Notes: generated by a model from the letters alone, not told the origin. Counted from the first letter of the stretch, positions 30,771 through 37,823 are shown. The stretch is 37,823 bases of DNA from an uncultured Lachnospiraceae bacterium (GCA_902799015.1 CADBZI010000024.1:1-37823); one strand, 5' to 3'. Numbers and translations: made by a program.

Positions 30771-30980
30771 TCAGACGATCTCCAATACCTTGTAATCCTG
30801 ATCTTCTACCGCCTTTTTCAGGATCTCATCGTCTACCGGCGCACTCATTGTAACAATGGCGCTGCCTTCCTGATGCGAAACCTGCGCACCCGTAACGCCG
30901 TCAACCGCCTCCAGAACTTTTTTGACACGCGCTTCACAGTGCTCACACATCATTCCTTCGATCTTCATTGTCTTTGTCAT
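30771..30980 (-). CDS. Possible independently translated CopZ-like copper chaperone, in frame within copA
   Basis: From an internal ATG at 30980 the last 69 codons of copA encode a full CopZ-length protein starting MTKTMKIEGMMCEHCEARVKK, with the CxxC copper site and a beta-alpha-beta-beta-alpha-beta pattern. AGGAGG lies 8 bases upstream (30989-30994), the best ribosome site possible and unexpected inside a coding region. CopZ chaperones usually follow copA as a separate gene; here the stop between them seems to have been lost while the start signals remain. Whether it is made separately is an inference. Confidence 0.55.
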   Translation of the reverse strand: MTKTMKIEGMMCEHCEARVKKVLEAVDGVTGAQVSHQEGSAIVTMSAPVDDEILKKAVEDQDYKVLEIV

Positions 30981-33371
30981 TTCTGTATCCTCCTCTTTCT
31001 CAGTGTTGATTGTTGCCACATCTATTTCTATTGCCTTCTTCCTGCCGGCCGGACGCTGTTTCCTGATATCAAACAGATTCAGCCGCAGCGCATTCATGAC
31101 GACGCAGAAGCTCGACAGGCTCATCGCAGCAGCGCCGATCATCGGATTCAGTTTCAGGCCAAAGGGTACGTACCACGCGCCTGCAGCCACAGGGATCAGA
31201 ATCGCATTGTAGAAAAATGCCCAGAACAGATTCTCATGAATGTTCCGCAGGGTCTGCCGGCTGAGGCGGATCGCCGCCGGAACATCACTCAGACGGCTGT
31301 TCATCAGGACAACGTCCGCCGAATCGATCGCAACATCCGTCCCGGCACCGATTGCAATTCCGATATCTGCTCTTGTCAGAGCCGGAGCGTCGTTGATTCC
31401 GTCACCCACCATGGCACTCTTGCCCGCCTTGCCCAGTGACCGGATCACTTCTTCCTTTCCATTCGGCAATACTCCGGCAACAACGTTGTCCACTCCGGCC
31501 TGAGCGCCGATGGCTCTCGCGGTCCGCTCATTATCGCCTGTCAGCATCACAACATGAATTCCCAGATCCCGCAGCTCCTGGATTGCCTGCGGGCTGTCCT
31601 CCTTCATCGCATCGGCGGCCGCAAGTACGCCGATCAGACTGTCGCCTGCCGCGAAAAGCAGCGGCGTCTTCCCTTCCTGTGCCAGTCTCTGTGCCGTTTC
31701 CCGCATCTGTCTGCTTACGGAAATCTGTTTTTCCAGATAACGCAGGCTGCCGCCGGTCAGGCGTGTACCTGCAGGGTACCCTCCGCATGACGTCACCAAT
31801 TCCGCCCTCACTCCGCTTCCGGGAAGTGCAGTGAAAGATACGACATCCGCGGGCGTGATGCCTTGTCTTTGCGCCTCCTGTACGACTGCTCCGGCAAGCG
31901 GATGCTCACTCATCTTCTCGACACCGGCAGCAAGTGCAAGCAGCTGCTCTGTCTTGACATTCTCATTCGGAATCACATCACTCACGCGCATCTGGCCGGT
32001 GGTAATGGTACCTGTTTTATCCAGTGCAATGACCTGTGTGCGTCCGGTCTGCTCCAGCGCCGCAGCGGTCTTGAACAGAATTCCATTCCTGGCACCGACC
32101 CCGTTTCCGACCATAATGGCGACCGGTGTAGCCAGTCCAAGTGCGCATGGGCAGCTGATTACGAGCACGGAGATCGCCCTGGCCAGAGAAAATGACATGT
32201 CTTTTGAGACAGCCATCCAGATGAGAAAGGTAACCGCTGCGATTGCCATAACAACCGGAACAAAAACCGCGCTGACACGGTCCGCCGCTTTGGCAACCGG
32301 TGCCTTCGTCGCGGCTGCGTCAGAGACCATCTGAATGATCTGGCTGAGCGTGGTATCGGATCCTACCCTGGTTGCCCTGCAGCGTAAAAAACCGGATTGA
32401 TTGATTGTCGCGGCACTCACCGTACTGCCAGGCTCCTTGTCCACCGGAACCGATTCTCCCGTCAGGGCAGATTCATTTACCGCAGACAATCCATCCACAA
32501 CCACTCCGTCGACGGGAATATTCTCCCCCGGCCGCACTACAAAGATGTCTCCGACCTGCACCTCCTCGATCGGCACGGTCCGCTCTTCCCCGTTACGCTC
32601 CACCACTGCGCTCTGAGGAGAAAGCTTCATGAGGCTTCTCAGGGCATTCGTTGTACGCCCCTTGCTCATGGACTCCAGCATCTTCCCGATTGTAATCAGC
32701 GCAAGAATCATTGCGGCCGATTCAAAGTACAGCTCATGCAGATAAGGATGCAGTTCCTGCGCCGACGCGCCATCTGCTGCCGCACGCGTCATAGAGAACA
32801 GCACTGCCATACTCCATGCATAGCTGACACCGCTTCCCATCGCGACCAGCGTGTCCATGTTCGGAGCCAGATGGATCAGGCCTTTGAATCCGCTGACAAA
32901 GAACTTCTGATTGATTATCATGACGATCAGTGCAAGAACCGCCTCCAGAAGAGCGATTCCGATCGGATTCCCCTCGAAAAACGGTCCGGCCGGCCAGCCC
33001 CACATCCCATGTCCCATTGAAAAGTACATGAGTACCAGGAGAAATGCAACCGAACTGATCAGCCTTTTTTTCAGTTTTGGCGTTTCATGGTCCGCAAGCG
33101 CTTCCTCTTCCATGGCAAGCTTCTGCCGCTGGCTTTGCGCCGCGCTGCTGCCCCCCTGCTTCTGTGGTTCCCTTCCGCGGGGCATGGCACCGTACCCGGC
33201 GTCCTCTACCGCCTGAATGACAGCCTGCTGATCCGCGTCTCCCTCTACGCCCATGGAATTGGTCAGAAGGCTCACAGCGCACGAAGTGACACCCGGCACC
33301 TTTGAAACCGCTTTTTCTACACGCGCCTGGCAGGCCGCGCAGCTCATCCCTGTTACTGTATACTGTTCCAT
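30771..33371 (-). CDS. copA: Copper-exporting P-type ATPase with an extra C-terminal CopZ-like domain
   Basis: 866 residues from the ATG at 33371, 7 bases after the csoR stop. It pumps Cu(I) out of the cytoplasm. The N-terminal heavy-metal domain has GMSCAAC (Cys11, Cys14). Eight membrane helices are expected. The transport motif is CPC (407-409), the phosphorylated Asp451 is in DKTGT, and SEHPLAGAVV, MLTGDNE and GDGINDAPAL complete the ATPase set. After the last helices (NALRLNLFDIRKQ) a linker of ~30 residues leads to a complete second metal-binding domain with GMMCEHC. This final part has its own ribosome site and ATG at 30980, so a free chaperone may also be made. It is induced with csoR. 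Confidence 0.97.
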   Translation of the reverse strand: MEQYTVTGMSCAACQARVEKAVSKVPGVTSCAVSLLTNSMGVEGDADQQAVIQAVEDAGYGAMPRGREPQKQGGSSAAQSQRQKLAMEEEALADHETPKLKKRLISSVAFLLVLMYFSMGHGMWGWPAGPFFEGNPIGIALLEAVLALIVMIINQKFFVSGFKGLIHLAPNMDTLVAMGSGVSYAWSMAVLFSMTRAAADGASAQELHPYLHELYFESAAMILALITIGKMLESMSKGRTTNALRSLMKLSPQSAVVERNGEERTVPIEEVQVGDIFVVRPGENIPVDGVVVDGLSAVNESALTGESVPVDKEPGSTVSAATINQSGFLRCRATRVGSDTTLSQIIQMVSDAAATKAPVAKAADRVSAVFVPVVMAIAAVTFLIWMAVSKDMSFSLARAISVLVISCPCALGLATPVAIMVGNGVGARNGILFKTAAALEQTGRTQVIALDKTGTITTGQMRVSDVIPNENVKTEQLLALAAGVEKMSEHPLAGAVVQEAQRQGITPADVVSFTALPGSGVRAELVTSCGGYPAGTRLTGGSLRYLEKQISVSRQMRETAQRLAQEGKTPLLFAAGDSLIGVLAAADAMKEDSPQAIQELRDLGIHVVMLTGDNERTARAIGAQAGVDNVVAGVLPNGKEEVIRSLGKAGKSAMVGDGINDAPALTRADIGIAIGAGTDVAIDSADVVLMNSRLSDVPAAIRLSRQTLRNIHENLFWAFFYNAILIPVAAGAWYVPFGLKLNPMIGAAAMSLSSFCVVMNALRLNLFDIRKQRPAGRKKAIEIDVATINTEKEEDTEMTKTMKIEGMMCEHCEARVKKVLEAVDGVTGAQVSHQEGSAIVTMSAPVDDEILKKAVEDQDYKVLEIV

Positions 33372-33378
33372 CACGCTC

Positions 33379-33699
33379 TCACTTCATCAGCTTCTGCAAA
33401 AGTGCGCAGAGTTCATCAATTGTTTCTTCCCTGCCCTCCCGGATGTCTTCCACCACACAGGAGTGTATATGCGCCGAGAGCAGCTGTCTGTTAAACCCAT
33501 TCATCGCCGCGCTTACAGCAGCGGACTGTGTCAGAATCTCCGGGCAATACACCCCTTCCTCCACCATTCTGCGAATCCCGCGTACCTGTCCCTCAATCCT
33601 TCTGAGCCGGTTTACCAGGCTTTTGATCTCTTCCTCAGACCGCTCCTTATGGCGCGTTGTGCAGCAATTGTCGGAAACGTTCTCTTTCTTTTGATCCAT
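33379..33699 (-). CDS. csoR: Copper-sensing repressor CsoR
   Basis: 106 residues from the ATG at 33699, preceded by GGAGGG; a 17-codon extension upstream crosses the second operator and is unlikely. All-helical DUF156 family: LVNRLRRIEGQVRGIRRMVEEGVYC. The Cu(I) ligands are Cys52, His77 and Cys81 (HxxxC), identifying CsoR rather than FrmR or RcnR. When free of copper it binds GC-rich palindromes in its own promoter; two such sites are present. Co-transcribed with copA. Confidence 0.95.
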   Translation of the reverse strand: MDQKKENVSDNCCTTRHKERSEEEIKSLVNRLRRIEGQVRGIRRMVEEGVYCPEILTQSAAVSAAMNGFNRQLLSAHIHSCVVEDIREGREETIDELCALLQKLMK

Positions 33700-33727
33700 A
33701 AGGGAAATCCCTCCGCCTTCTTCTCTC

Positions 33728-33744
33728 ATACCCCCTGCGGGTAT
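33728..33744. promoter_or_regulatory. Second CsoR operator
   Basis: ATACCC-N5-GGGTAT is an inverted repeat 36 bp (centre to centre) downstream of the promoter operator and just upstream of the csoR ribosome site. The form matches known CsoR sites. Confidence 0.7.
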
Positions 33745-33758
33745 TTTCATCTTTGCCT

Positions 33759-33787
33759 ACTATATACCCCTATGGGGTATTTGTCAA
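33759..33787 (-). promoter_or_regulatory. csoR-copA promoter with a CsoR operator filling the spacer
   Basis: On the minus strand TTGACA (33782-33787), a 17-bp spacer and TATAGT (33759-33764). The perfect palindrome ATACCCC-TAT-GGGGTAT (33764-33780) occupies the spacer, so bound repressor would block RNA polymerase directly. Confidence 0.88.
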
Positions 33788-33790
33788 ATC

Positions 33791-33828
33791 AAAAAGCAGA
33801 GGAGCTTCGAATAAAGAAAGCTCCTCCG
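33791..33828 (-). terminator. Terminator of the 120-residue membrane protein gene
   Basis: GAGGAGCTT (33799-33807) pairs with AAGCTCCTC (33818-33826), and on the minus strand TGCTTTTTGATTT follows. The T-run ends right before the csoR -35 box. Confidence 0.8.
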
Positions 33829-33858
33829 CCCGGAAGTAAAAAAGTATAGATCCTATCG

Positions 33859-34221
33859 CTACTTTTCCGCCCTTGTATTCTTCCACATAATCATCAGCAC
33901 AGACAGGATCCCCATAGCCAGGCAGATCATTGCCCAAGGCTGCATGTACCGATAAACCGGTGTTATGGCAAATGCGATCGCTGCCGCAATCGCGAACAAC
34001 ACAAGTGAAATAATCGACCCGGAATCATCCTCCGCTTTCCGCATTCCAATCCTGACAATGCTGCCGGCCATCAGAAGGCCTGCGATCACAATCCCGATAA
34101 AGCCATTGATGTGTCCGCTCATCGTAAGCACATTCCATGCTGCTGCATAGCCGGATATCAATAAAATATATCCCGCAATCACAATCCCCAGAATTCCTGC
34201 CCAAAGTTTTATGCTTTTCAT
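33859..34221 (-). CDS. Small membrane protein of unknown function
   Basis: 120 residues from the ATG at 34221, preceded by GGAGG; 17 more in-frame codons upstream lack support. Four hydrophobic segments are seen: ~5-27, ~34-52, ~67-87 and ~92-110 (for example LWAGILGIVIAGYILLISGYAAAW and MICLAMGILSVLMIMW). Short polar loops include MRKAEDDSGS. I recognise no family. It has its own promoter and terminator, so it is a single-gene unit between csoR and the OhrR-like regulator. Confidence 0.7.
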   Translation of the reverse strand: MKSIKLWAGILGIVIAGYILLISGYAAAWNVLTMSGHINGFIGIVIAGLLMAGSIVRIGMRKAEDDSGSIISLVLFAIAAAIAFAITPVYRYMQPWAMICLAMGILSVLMIMWKNTRAEK

Positions 34222-34286
34222 CCCGTTCCTGCCTCCAAGATCTTCCCGACAAGCTTCTGCATGTATAAACAACTTTCTCTATTCAG

Positions 34287-34315
34287 ATCATAGCACAGTG
34301 CCGGGAAAAACACAA
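34287..34315 (-). promoter_or_regulatory. Candidate promoter of the small membrane protein
   Basis: On the minus strand TATGAT (34287-34292) is preceded directly by TGC, an extended -10; the -35 is weak (TTGTGT, 34310-34315, 17-bp spacer). Confidence 0.5.
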
Positions 34316-34380
34316 TACCTGAATCACACTCCGAGGCCGTTTCCCTGACCAAAGGTTGCAAGTCCCACACAGCAGACAAG

Positions 34381-34405
34381 CCCCGGAGGAAATCATCCTC
34401 CGGGG
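34381..34405 (-). terminator. Hairpin after the MarR-family gene, probable terminator
   Basis: CCCCGGAGGA (34381-34390) pairs perfectly with TCCTCCGGGG (34396-34405) around five bases. It lies about 60 bases after the regulator stop. The following minus-strand bases (CTTGTCTG) are only weakly T-rich. Confidence 0.6.
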
Positions 34406-34467
34406 CCATATTCCCGCCTTTTTTCACCGTAACATACGGTCAGTAACATACGAAAGCTGTCAAAAGC

Positions 34468-34899
34468 TTAGTCATTTCCAAGCATCTTATACAGTAGTGT
34501 ATACAATGTCTTTCCTTCCTCAGGAGACAGCTTCACGCAACAGCTCATCTTCTCCGGAATCGAAACCGCCTTGTCACGAAGCATTTCCCCTTCTTTGGTC
34601 AGTGTTACAATCAGGACTCTCTCGTCCTCCTTCGCCCGCTTTCTTGTGACCCAGCCCTTGGACTCCAGTTTTTTCAGCAGGGGCGTCAGGGTTCCGGAGT
34701 CGAGATACAGACATTCGCCAAGCTCCTTGACATTCATCTGTTTGCGTTCCCACAGAACCATCATGGTAATGTACTGTGTATAGGTCAGATCCAGTTCATC
34801 CAGAAATGGCTTGTATTTTTTAACGATCTCCCTGGAACATGCATATAAAGGAAAGCAAAGCTGATTGCCAAGTTTCAGTCCCGCGTACTTATCCTCCAT
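34468..34899 (-). CDS. MarR-family regulator of the OhrR (peroxide-sensing) type
   Basis: 143 residues from the ATG at 34899; the frame extends 21 codons upstream without support. LGNQLCFPLYACSREIVKKYKPFLDELDLTYTQYITMMVLWE matches OhrR. The Cys at position 15 is the reactive thiol that senses organic hydroperoxides in Bacillus OhrR. The winged helix (~50-105) includes MNVKELGECLYLDSGTLTPLLKKLESKGWV. No ohr peroxidase gene is adjacent, so its targets lie elsewhere or include the neighbouring membrane protein. A palindrome at 34957-34973 suggests autoregulation. Confidence 0.88.
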   Translation of the reverse strand: MEDKYAGLKLGNQLCFPLYACSREIVKKYKPFLDELDLTYTQYITMMVLWERKQMNVKELGECLYLDSGTLTPLLKKLESKGWVTRKRAKEDERVLIVTLTKEGEMLRDKAVSIPEKMSCCVKLSPEEGKTLYTLLYKMLGND

Positions 34900-34956
34900 C
34901 CGTTCTCGTTCCTTTCCGCCATGCGCGCCGAAGCAGCCGGCACATTCCTGCCAAAA

Positions 34957-34973
34957 GCGCAATTACATTGCGC
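34957..34973. promoter_or_regulatory. Palindromic operator before the OhrR-like gene
   Basis: GCGCAAT-TAC-ATTGCGC is a perfect 7+7 inverted repeat starting a few bases after the predicted transcription start (about +15 at its centre), the position of a repressor site. A CAATT/AATTG-like core resembles MarR-type operators. Confidence 0.65.
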
Positions 34974-34986
34974 ACAATTCTTTATG

Positions 34987-35015
34987 ATTTTATCTGAATC
35001 ACTTCTGCCTGTCAA
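34987..35015 (-). promoter_or_regulatory. Promoter of the OhrR-like gene
   Basis: On the minus strand a perfect TTGACA (35010-35015), a 17-bp spacer and TAAAAT (34987-34992), about 80 bp upstream of the ATG. Confidence 0.8.
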
Positions 35016-35040
35016 CTTCTGGCATGTTTTTATTCTGCTT

Positions 35041-36447
35041 TTATTCTGCAATCTCTCCGGAAGCATATTCCAGCACCTTGTGGTACATTTCCGGATATCC
35101 CATCCCGGATTGCCGGCTCAGACGCATAACGCTCTCTGCCTCTGGATACACCGTGTGCTTGTTTCCGATCCTGCAGACCTTTATGTCAGCGCTCCCCCAA
35201 GGTGTTTCCACAGTCATAATCTGCCGCGGGAGAATGGTGCGGCTGCAGCTGAACTCCCGTATGCCAATCGTGGTTGTATTCTGAAAAATGATCTCTTCGA
35301 GCTGTGCCTTATTCTCTGCCACACAAATGACATTCAACACATAAGCCGGACGGTTTTTCTTCATATATGCCGGCGTATAGAAGACGTCTCTGGCGCCGGC
35401 TTCCATCAGCAGATCCATGACCGCTCCCAGGGCTTCTCCCGTACAATCGTCAATATTCGTTTCCAGTTTTATGATCTCATCTGTCTGCTCTGCTTCGCGC
35501 ATGCTGTCATTCCTTTCCGGTTCGATCAGCATAGCGCGCAGAATTCCGGAGGTTGCGTATTCCCGCTTTCCCGCGCCAAGACCCGTCCTCAGAATGCGGA
35601 ATTTTCCCGGAAGCGTATCTTTCACCTCCAGCGCAGCCAGAATCGCCGCACCTGTCGGGGTAATCAGTTCGCCCTTTACATACCCCAGAATTCCGAAGGG
35701 GATCTGATATGTGCTGAGAATCTGCGAGGTCGCCGGTACCGGAATCGGCAGCAGACCATGCTGGCACATAACCGTCCCTGTCCCTTCCGAAAGATCCGTG
35801 ACAATTACGTCCGTAATACCCAGATTGTCGATGCACACAGCCGTAGCCGCAATATCCATAATCGAATCGACAGCGCCGACTTCATGAAAATGCACCCGCT
35901 CGATCGGTTCTCCATGTACCTTGCTCTCCGCCTCGGCAACAATATGGAAGATCTTCAGCGCCAGGTTCAAAGCATTCTCTGTCAGGCATCCTGACCGCAG
36001 AATTGTCTCAATCTGCGCCATGTTGCGGCCATGGTGGTGATGGGCATGATCATGATGTGCATGGTCATGGTGTTCGTGGTCATGATGCTCGTGGTCATGA
36101 TGCTCGTGGTCGTGATGCTCATGGTCGTGATGCTCATGGTCGTGATGCTCGTGATCATGATGTTCGTGATCATGATGTTCGTGATCATGATGCATCTCGC
36201 CCGGGTGAAGATATGCCATATCATGATCATGATTCTCATGTTCTTCATCCAGTATCACATTAAAATCACAAGCATCCAAAGCCGACTTTTTAACACGGCT
36301 GATCACAACACGAACACCTTCCAGACGCAGACTGTCCAGCGCTTCCTGAAGTACCTCCTGATCCGCCCCAAGGTCCAGCAGGGCACCGACTGTCATATCC
36401 CCGCTAATACCGGAGGAAGCATTCAGAACCAGAACCTTTTCACTCAT
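35041..36447 (-). CDS. larC: LarC-type nickel-pincer cofactor biosynthesis protein with a long His-rich insert
   Basis: 468 residues from the ATG at 36447, AGAGG upstream. LarC inserts nickel into the pincer cofactor of lactate racemase and related enzymes, using CTP. VLVLNASSGISGDMTVGALLDLG opens the protein; RVHFHEVGAVDSIMDIAATAV, GTVMCQHGLLPIPVPAT, ITPTGAAILAAL and the C-terminal ETNIDDCTGEALG block are family hallmarks. In Lactobacillus plantarum LarC is made from two frames by frameshifting; here one frame covers both parts. Residues 86-139 are a His/Asp/Glu repeat with about 34 His, likely a nickel store or delivery arm. No larA, larB or larE lies in the window. Confidence 0.95.
   Translation of the reverse strand: MSEKVLVLNASSGISGDMTVGALLDLGADQEVLQEALDSLRLEGVRVVISRVKKSALDACDFNVILDEEHENHDHDMAYLHPGEMHHDHEHHDHEHHDHEHHDHEHHDHEHHDHEHHDHEHHDHEHHDHAHHDHAHHHHGRNMAQIETILRSGCLTENALNLALKIFHIVAEAESKVHGEPIERVHFHEVGAVDSIMDIAATAVCIDNLGITDVIVTDLSEGTGTVMCQHGLLPIPVPATSQILSTYQIPFGILGYVKGELITPTGAAILAALEVKDTLPGKFRILRTGLGAGKREYATSGILRAMLIEPERNDSMREAEQTDEIIKLETNIDDCTGEALGAVMDLLMEAGARDVFYTPAYMKKNRPAYVLNVICVAENKAQLEEIIFQNTTTIGIREFSCSRTILPRQIMTVETPWGSADIKVCRIGNKHTVYPEAESVMRLSRQSGMGYPEMYHKVLEYASGEIAE
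36031..36192 (-). repeat. 15-bp tandem repeat encoding HHDHE/HHDHA
   Basis: Ten units of 15 bases encode eight HHDHE and two HHDHA pentapeptides, followed by four His. The units differ mainly at third codon positions (CAT/CAC, GAT/GAC, GAA/GAG), so the amino-acid pattern is under selection. Unit gain or loss would change length without shifting the frame. Confidence 0.95.
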
Positions 36448-36512
36448 TTCTTCACAATCCTCTCTTTATCTGTCGTTCTGATCTTCTCTGTGAAAATGAA
36501 TCAGAATCCTCT

Positions 36513-37175
36513 CTAAAATGTGCCCGCTGATCTGCAGATATCACTCAGACAGCACCGATCGCAATATGGCTTTGTCCTTGCTGTACAAACTTCCCGACCA
36601 TGTAATACCAGACGATGACAGAAAGCATTGCCCTCCTCCTCAGGTATGATCTCCCATAACTGCATCTCCACTTTCTTCGGATCTTTTTCCGGAGACTTGG
36701 GATCTTTTTTATTCTCAACAAGCCCGATTCTGTTCGTAAGACGAATGCAGTGCGTATCTGTCACGATAGCAGGTTTCCCAAACACATCTCCCATCACAAG
36801 ATTCGCGCTTTTTCTGCCGACACCCGGCAGTTTCAACAGTTCATCAAAGTCATCCGGAACTTTGCCGTTATATTCATGTACCAGTTTTCTCATACACGCG
36901 CTGATGTCTCTTGCCTTACTTCTGCCCAACCCGCAAGGGCGGACGATCTCTTCGATCTTATCAGGATCAGCCGCAGCAAGATCGTACATCGTCGGATATT
37001 TCTCATATAGGATCGGTACAATCTCATTGACGCGCGCATCCGTGCATTGTGCAGCCAGGCGTACACTCACAAGCAGCTTCCAGGCGTCATCATAATCCAG
37101 CGTACAGTCAGCGTCCGGATAAGCCTCTGCAAGTCTTTGTATCACACGCAGGGCCAATTCTTTTTTATTCATCAT
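36513..37175 (-). CDS. nth: Endonuclease III
   Basis: 220 residues from the ATG at 37175, with GAGAGGG upstream; ATG 37172 is an alternative. It is a base-excision DNA glycosylase and AP lyase for oxidised pyrimidines. The helix-hairpin-helix LPGVGRKSANLV carries the catalytic Lys122, and Asp140 in VTDTHCIRLTNR activates water. The C-terminal 4Fe-4S loop has Cys197, Cys205, Cys208 and Cys214; the first spacing is seven residues rather than the usual six. Residues 156-168 form a Lys/Pro/Asp-rich insertion. A single gene between the tRNA terminator and larC. Confidence 0.96.
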   Translation of the reverse strand: MMNKKELALRVIQRLAEAYPDADCTLDYDDAWKLLVSVRLAAQCTDARVNEIVPILYEKYPTMYDLAAADPDKIEEIVRPCGLGRSKARDISACMRKLVHEYNGKVPDDFDELLKLPGVGRKSANLVMGDVFGKPAIVTDTHCIRLTNRIGLVENKKDPKSPEKDPKKVEMQLWEIIPEEEGNAFCHRLVLHGREVCTARTKPYCDRCCLSDICRSAGTF

Positions 37176-37270
37176 GCGCACCCTCTCTTACATTGCAGAT
37201 AAGATAACTATATCACTATCTCAGAACCTTAGCCATTTCTTGTGCCATCTTGCGGCATATCCGATGGTAC

Positions 37271-37304
37271 GAAAAAGCCTCTCATCTTTTACGATGAGAG
37301 GCTT
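37271..37304 (-). terminator. Terminator of the rRNA/tRNA operon
   Basis: AAGCCTCTCATC and GATGAGAGGCTT form a perfect 12-bp stem (37275-37286 with 37293-37304); on the minus strand TTTTTC follows. It starts three bases after the tRNA-Cys end. Confidence 0.92.
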
Positions 37305-37306
37305 CG

Positions 37307-37377
37307 AGGCGTCAACCAGAATCGAACTGGTGATAGAGGTGTTGCAGACCTTTGCCTTACCGCTTGGCTATGACGCC
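37307..37377 (-). tRNA. tRNA-Cys (anticodon GCA)
   Basis: About 71 bases. Acceptor arms GGCGTCA and TGACGCC pair fully, with T as discriminator base as in Cys tRNAs. The anticodon loop is CTGCAAC. The T arm contains GGTTCGATTC-like sequence (CAGTTCGATTCTG). CCA is not encoded. The anticodon stem has one mismatch at its outer pair. Confidence 0.92.
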
Positions 37378-37390
37378 TTATTATCTGAAA

Positions 37391-37462
37391 TGACCCCTAC
37401 GGGATTTGAACCCATGTTACCGCCGTGAAAGGGCGGTGTCTTAACCGCTTGACCAAGGGGCC
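37391..37462 (-). tRNA. tRNA-Glu (anticodon TTC)
   Basis: About 72 bases. GGCCCCT pairs with AGGGGTC (one G-T pair). The anticodon stem ACCGCC/GGCGGT closes the loop CTTTCAC. The T arm GGGTTCAAATCCC is normal. No CCA is encoded. It lies 13 bases before tRNA-Cys. Confidence 0.93.
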
Positions 37463-37537
<75 letters not shown>

Positions 37538-37539
37538 TG

Positions 37540-37731
37540 AGTGGAGCACTTAGCTGGTAACGAGCGCTTGCGCGAAGTTAGCAGCTTACGTGCGTACCAT
37601 GCCGAACCCTTAGTGAGCATGCAATGCGAACTTAGTAGTTCGGCGTTTGTGTAGCACTTCGTACCCTGAAAACTGCATACAAAATATCATATCTCTTCTC
37701 TTTATTCAAGACTTTTCAACCAATTCCGTGA
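37540..37731 (-). other. Structured spacer between 23S rRNA and tRNA-Asn; no 5S recognised
   Basis: Downstream of the 23S 3' end a 5S gene would be expected, but none of the usual landmarks (for example CCGAAC in a CCCATCCCGAAC context) is seen. The stretch instead folds into imperfect hairpins, among them CGAACT/AGTTCG (37622-37643 region) and GCTGCTAAC/GTTACCAGC around a GCGCAAGCGC loop (37553-37592). It is probably transcribed with the operon. Confidence 0.55.
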
Positions 37732-37823
37732 GGACAAGCCTGCGACCGATTAGTAACAGTCAGCTCCATACATTACTGCACTTCCACCTCTGTCCTATCT
37801 ACCTCATTCTCTCTAAGGGGTCT
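37732..37823 (-). rRNA. 23S ribosomal RNA, 3' end (partial)
   Basis: The minus strand reads as the conserved 3' end of clostridial 23S rRNA: AGACCCCTTAGAG..., AGGTAGATAGGACAGAGGTG, ATGGAGCTGACTGTTACTAA and TCGGTCGCAGGCTTGTCC. The gene continues beyond the window. The exact 3' end is approximate. Confidence 0.92.

Noticed and set aside
36003-36263. Repeat-rich plus-strand frames (GHDAHGRD type or Met/Val type) opposite the LarC His repeat.
   Set aside because: They arise from the 15-bp repeat read on the other strand or in another frame. Only the LarC frame shows third-position variation that keeps the protein pattern.
37174-37428. An 84-codon plus-strand frame over the tRNA region.
   Set aside because: It runs through the antisense strand of tRNA-Cys, tRNA-Glu and their terminator; a classic spurious frame.

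Overview
The window reads like a chromosomal segment of a low-to-mid GC Firmicute, most likely a Lachnospiraceae-type Clostridium. Reasons: ribosomal, release-factor and dapF proteins of clostridial type; AGGAGG-type ribosome sites before almost every gene; classical TTGACA/TATAAT promoters; a TAXI-TRAP transporter, an OppABCDF-type importer and a CsoR/CopA copper module. Every gene but one (a Crp/Fnr regulator at 9341) lies on the minus strand, so the window is best read from right to left. It starts inside the 3' end of a 23S rRNA gene and ends inside a secreted beta-helix-like protein.

Right to left: 23S rRNA 3' end, a structured spacer with no recognisable 5S, a 3'-degenerate tRNA-Asn, tRNA-Glu and tRNA-Cys with a terminator (37271-37823); nth; larC with a long His-rich repeat; an OhrR-like MarR regulator with its own operator; a small membrane protein; csoR-copA with two copper operators and a CopZ-like domain fused in frame to CopA but carrying its own ribosome site; rpmE with a long leader; DUF1385-prmC-prfA; hisC, a small multidrug export family protein, a methyltransferase, dapF and a NodB-like lipoprotein; an opp operon (B-C-D-F-A) whose binding protein appears circularly permuted; a TAXI-TRAP operon (SBP, DUF1850, fused permease); a cytidylate-kinase-like gene; rplM-rpsI; then the plus-strand Crp/Fnr regulator, divergent from a ferredoxin, DUF2249 fusion and 47-aa protein operon; an ATC hydrolase/ZIP transporter pair; and finally a two-component system flanked by two secreted-protein genes.

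The most system-like arrangement is at the left end (1-5810). A response regulator/histidine kinase pair sits between a tannase-like lipoprotein and a repeat-rich beta-helix protein. Both secreted-protein genes have nearly superimposable 74-bp promoters: a 7-bp direct repeat with 11-bp period, 9 bp, TACAAT, then 31 bp to the ATG. This is the layout expected for sites of the OmpR-type regulator encoded between them.

The second striking item is the peptide-binding protein at 16139-17884. The C-terminal ~70 residues typical of its family are found directly after the signal peptide, and the protein stops exactly where that segment would normally begin, six bases from a 193-bp multi-branched palindromic element. 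Several intergenic regions carry related small palindromes, which look like a lineage-specific repeat family. All functional calls rest on motif recognition and family knowledge; no database search was possible.
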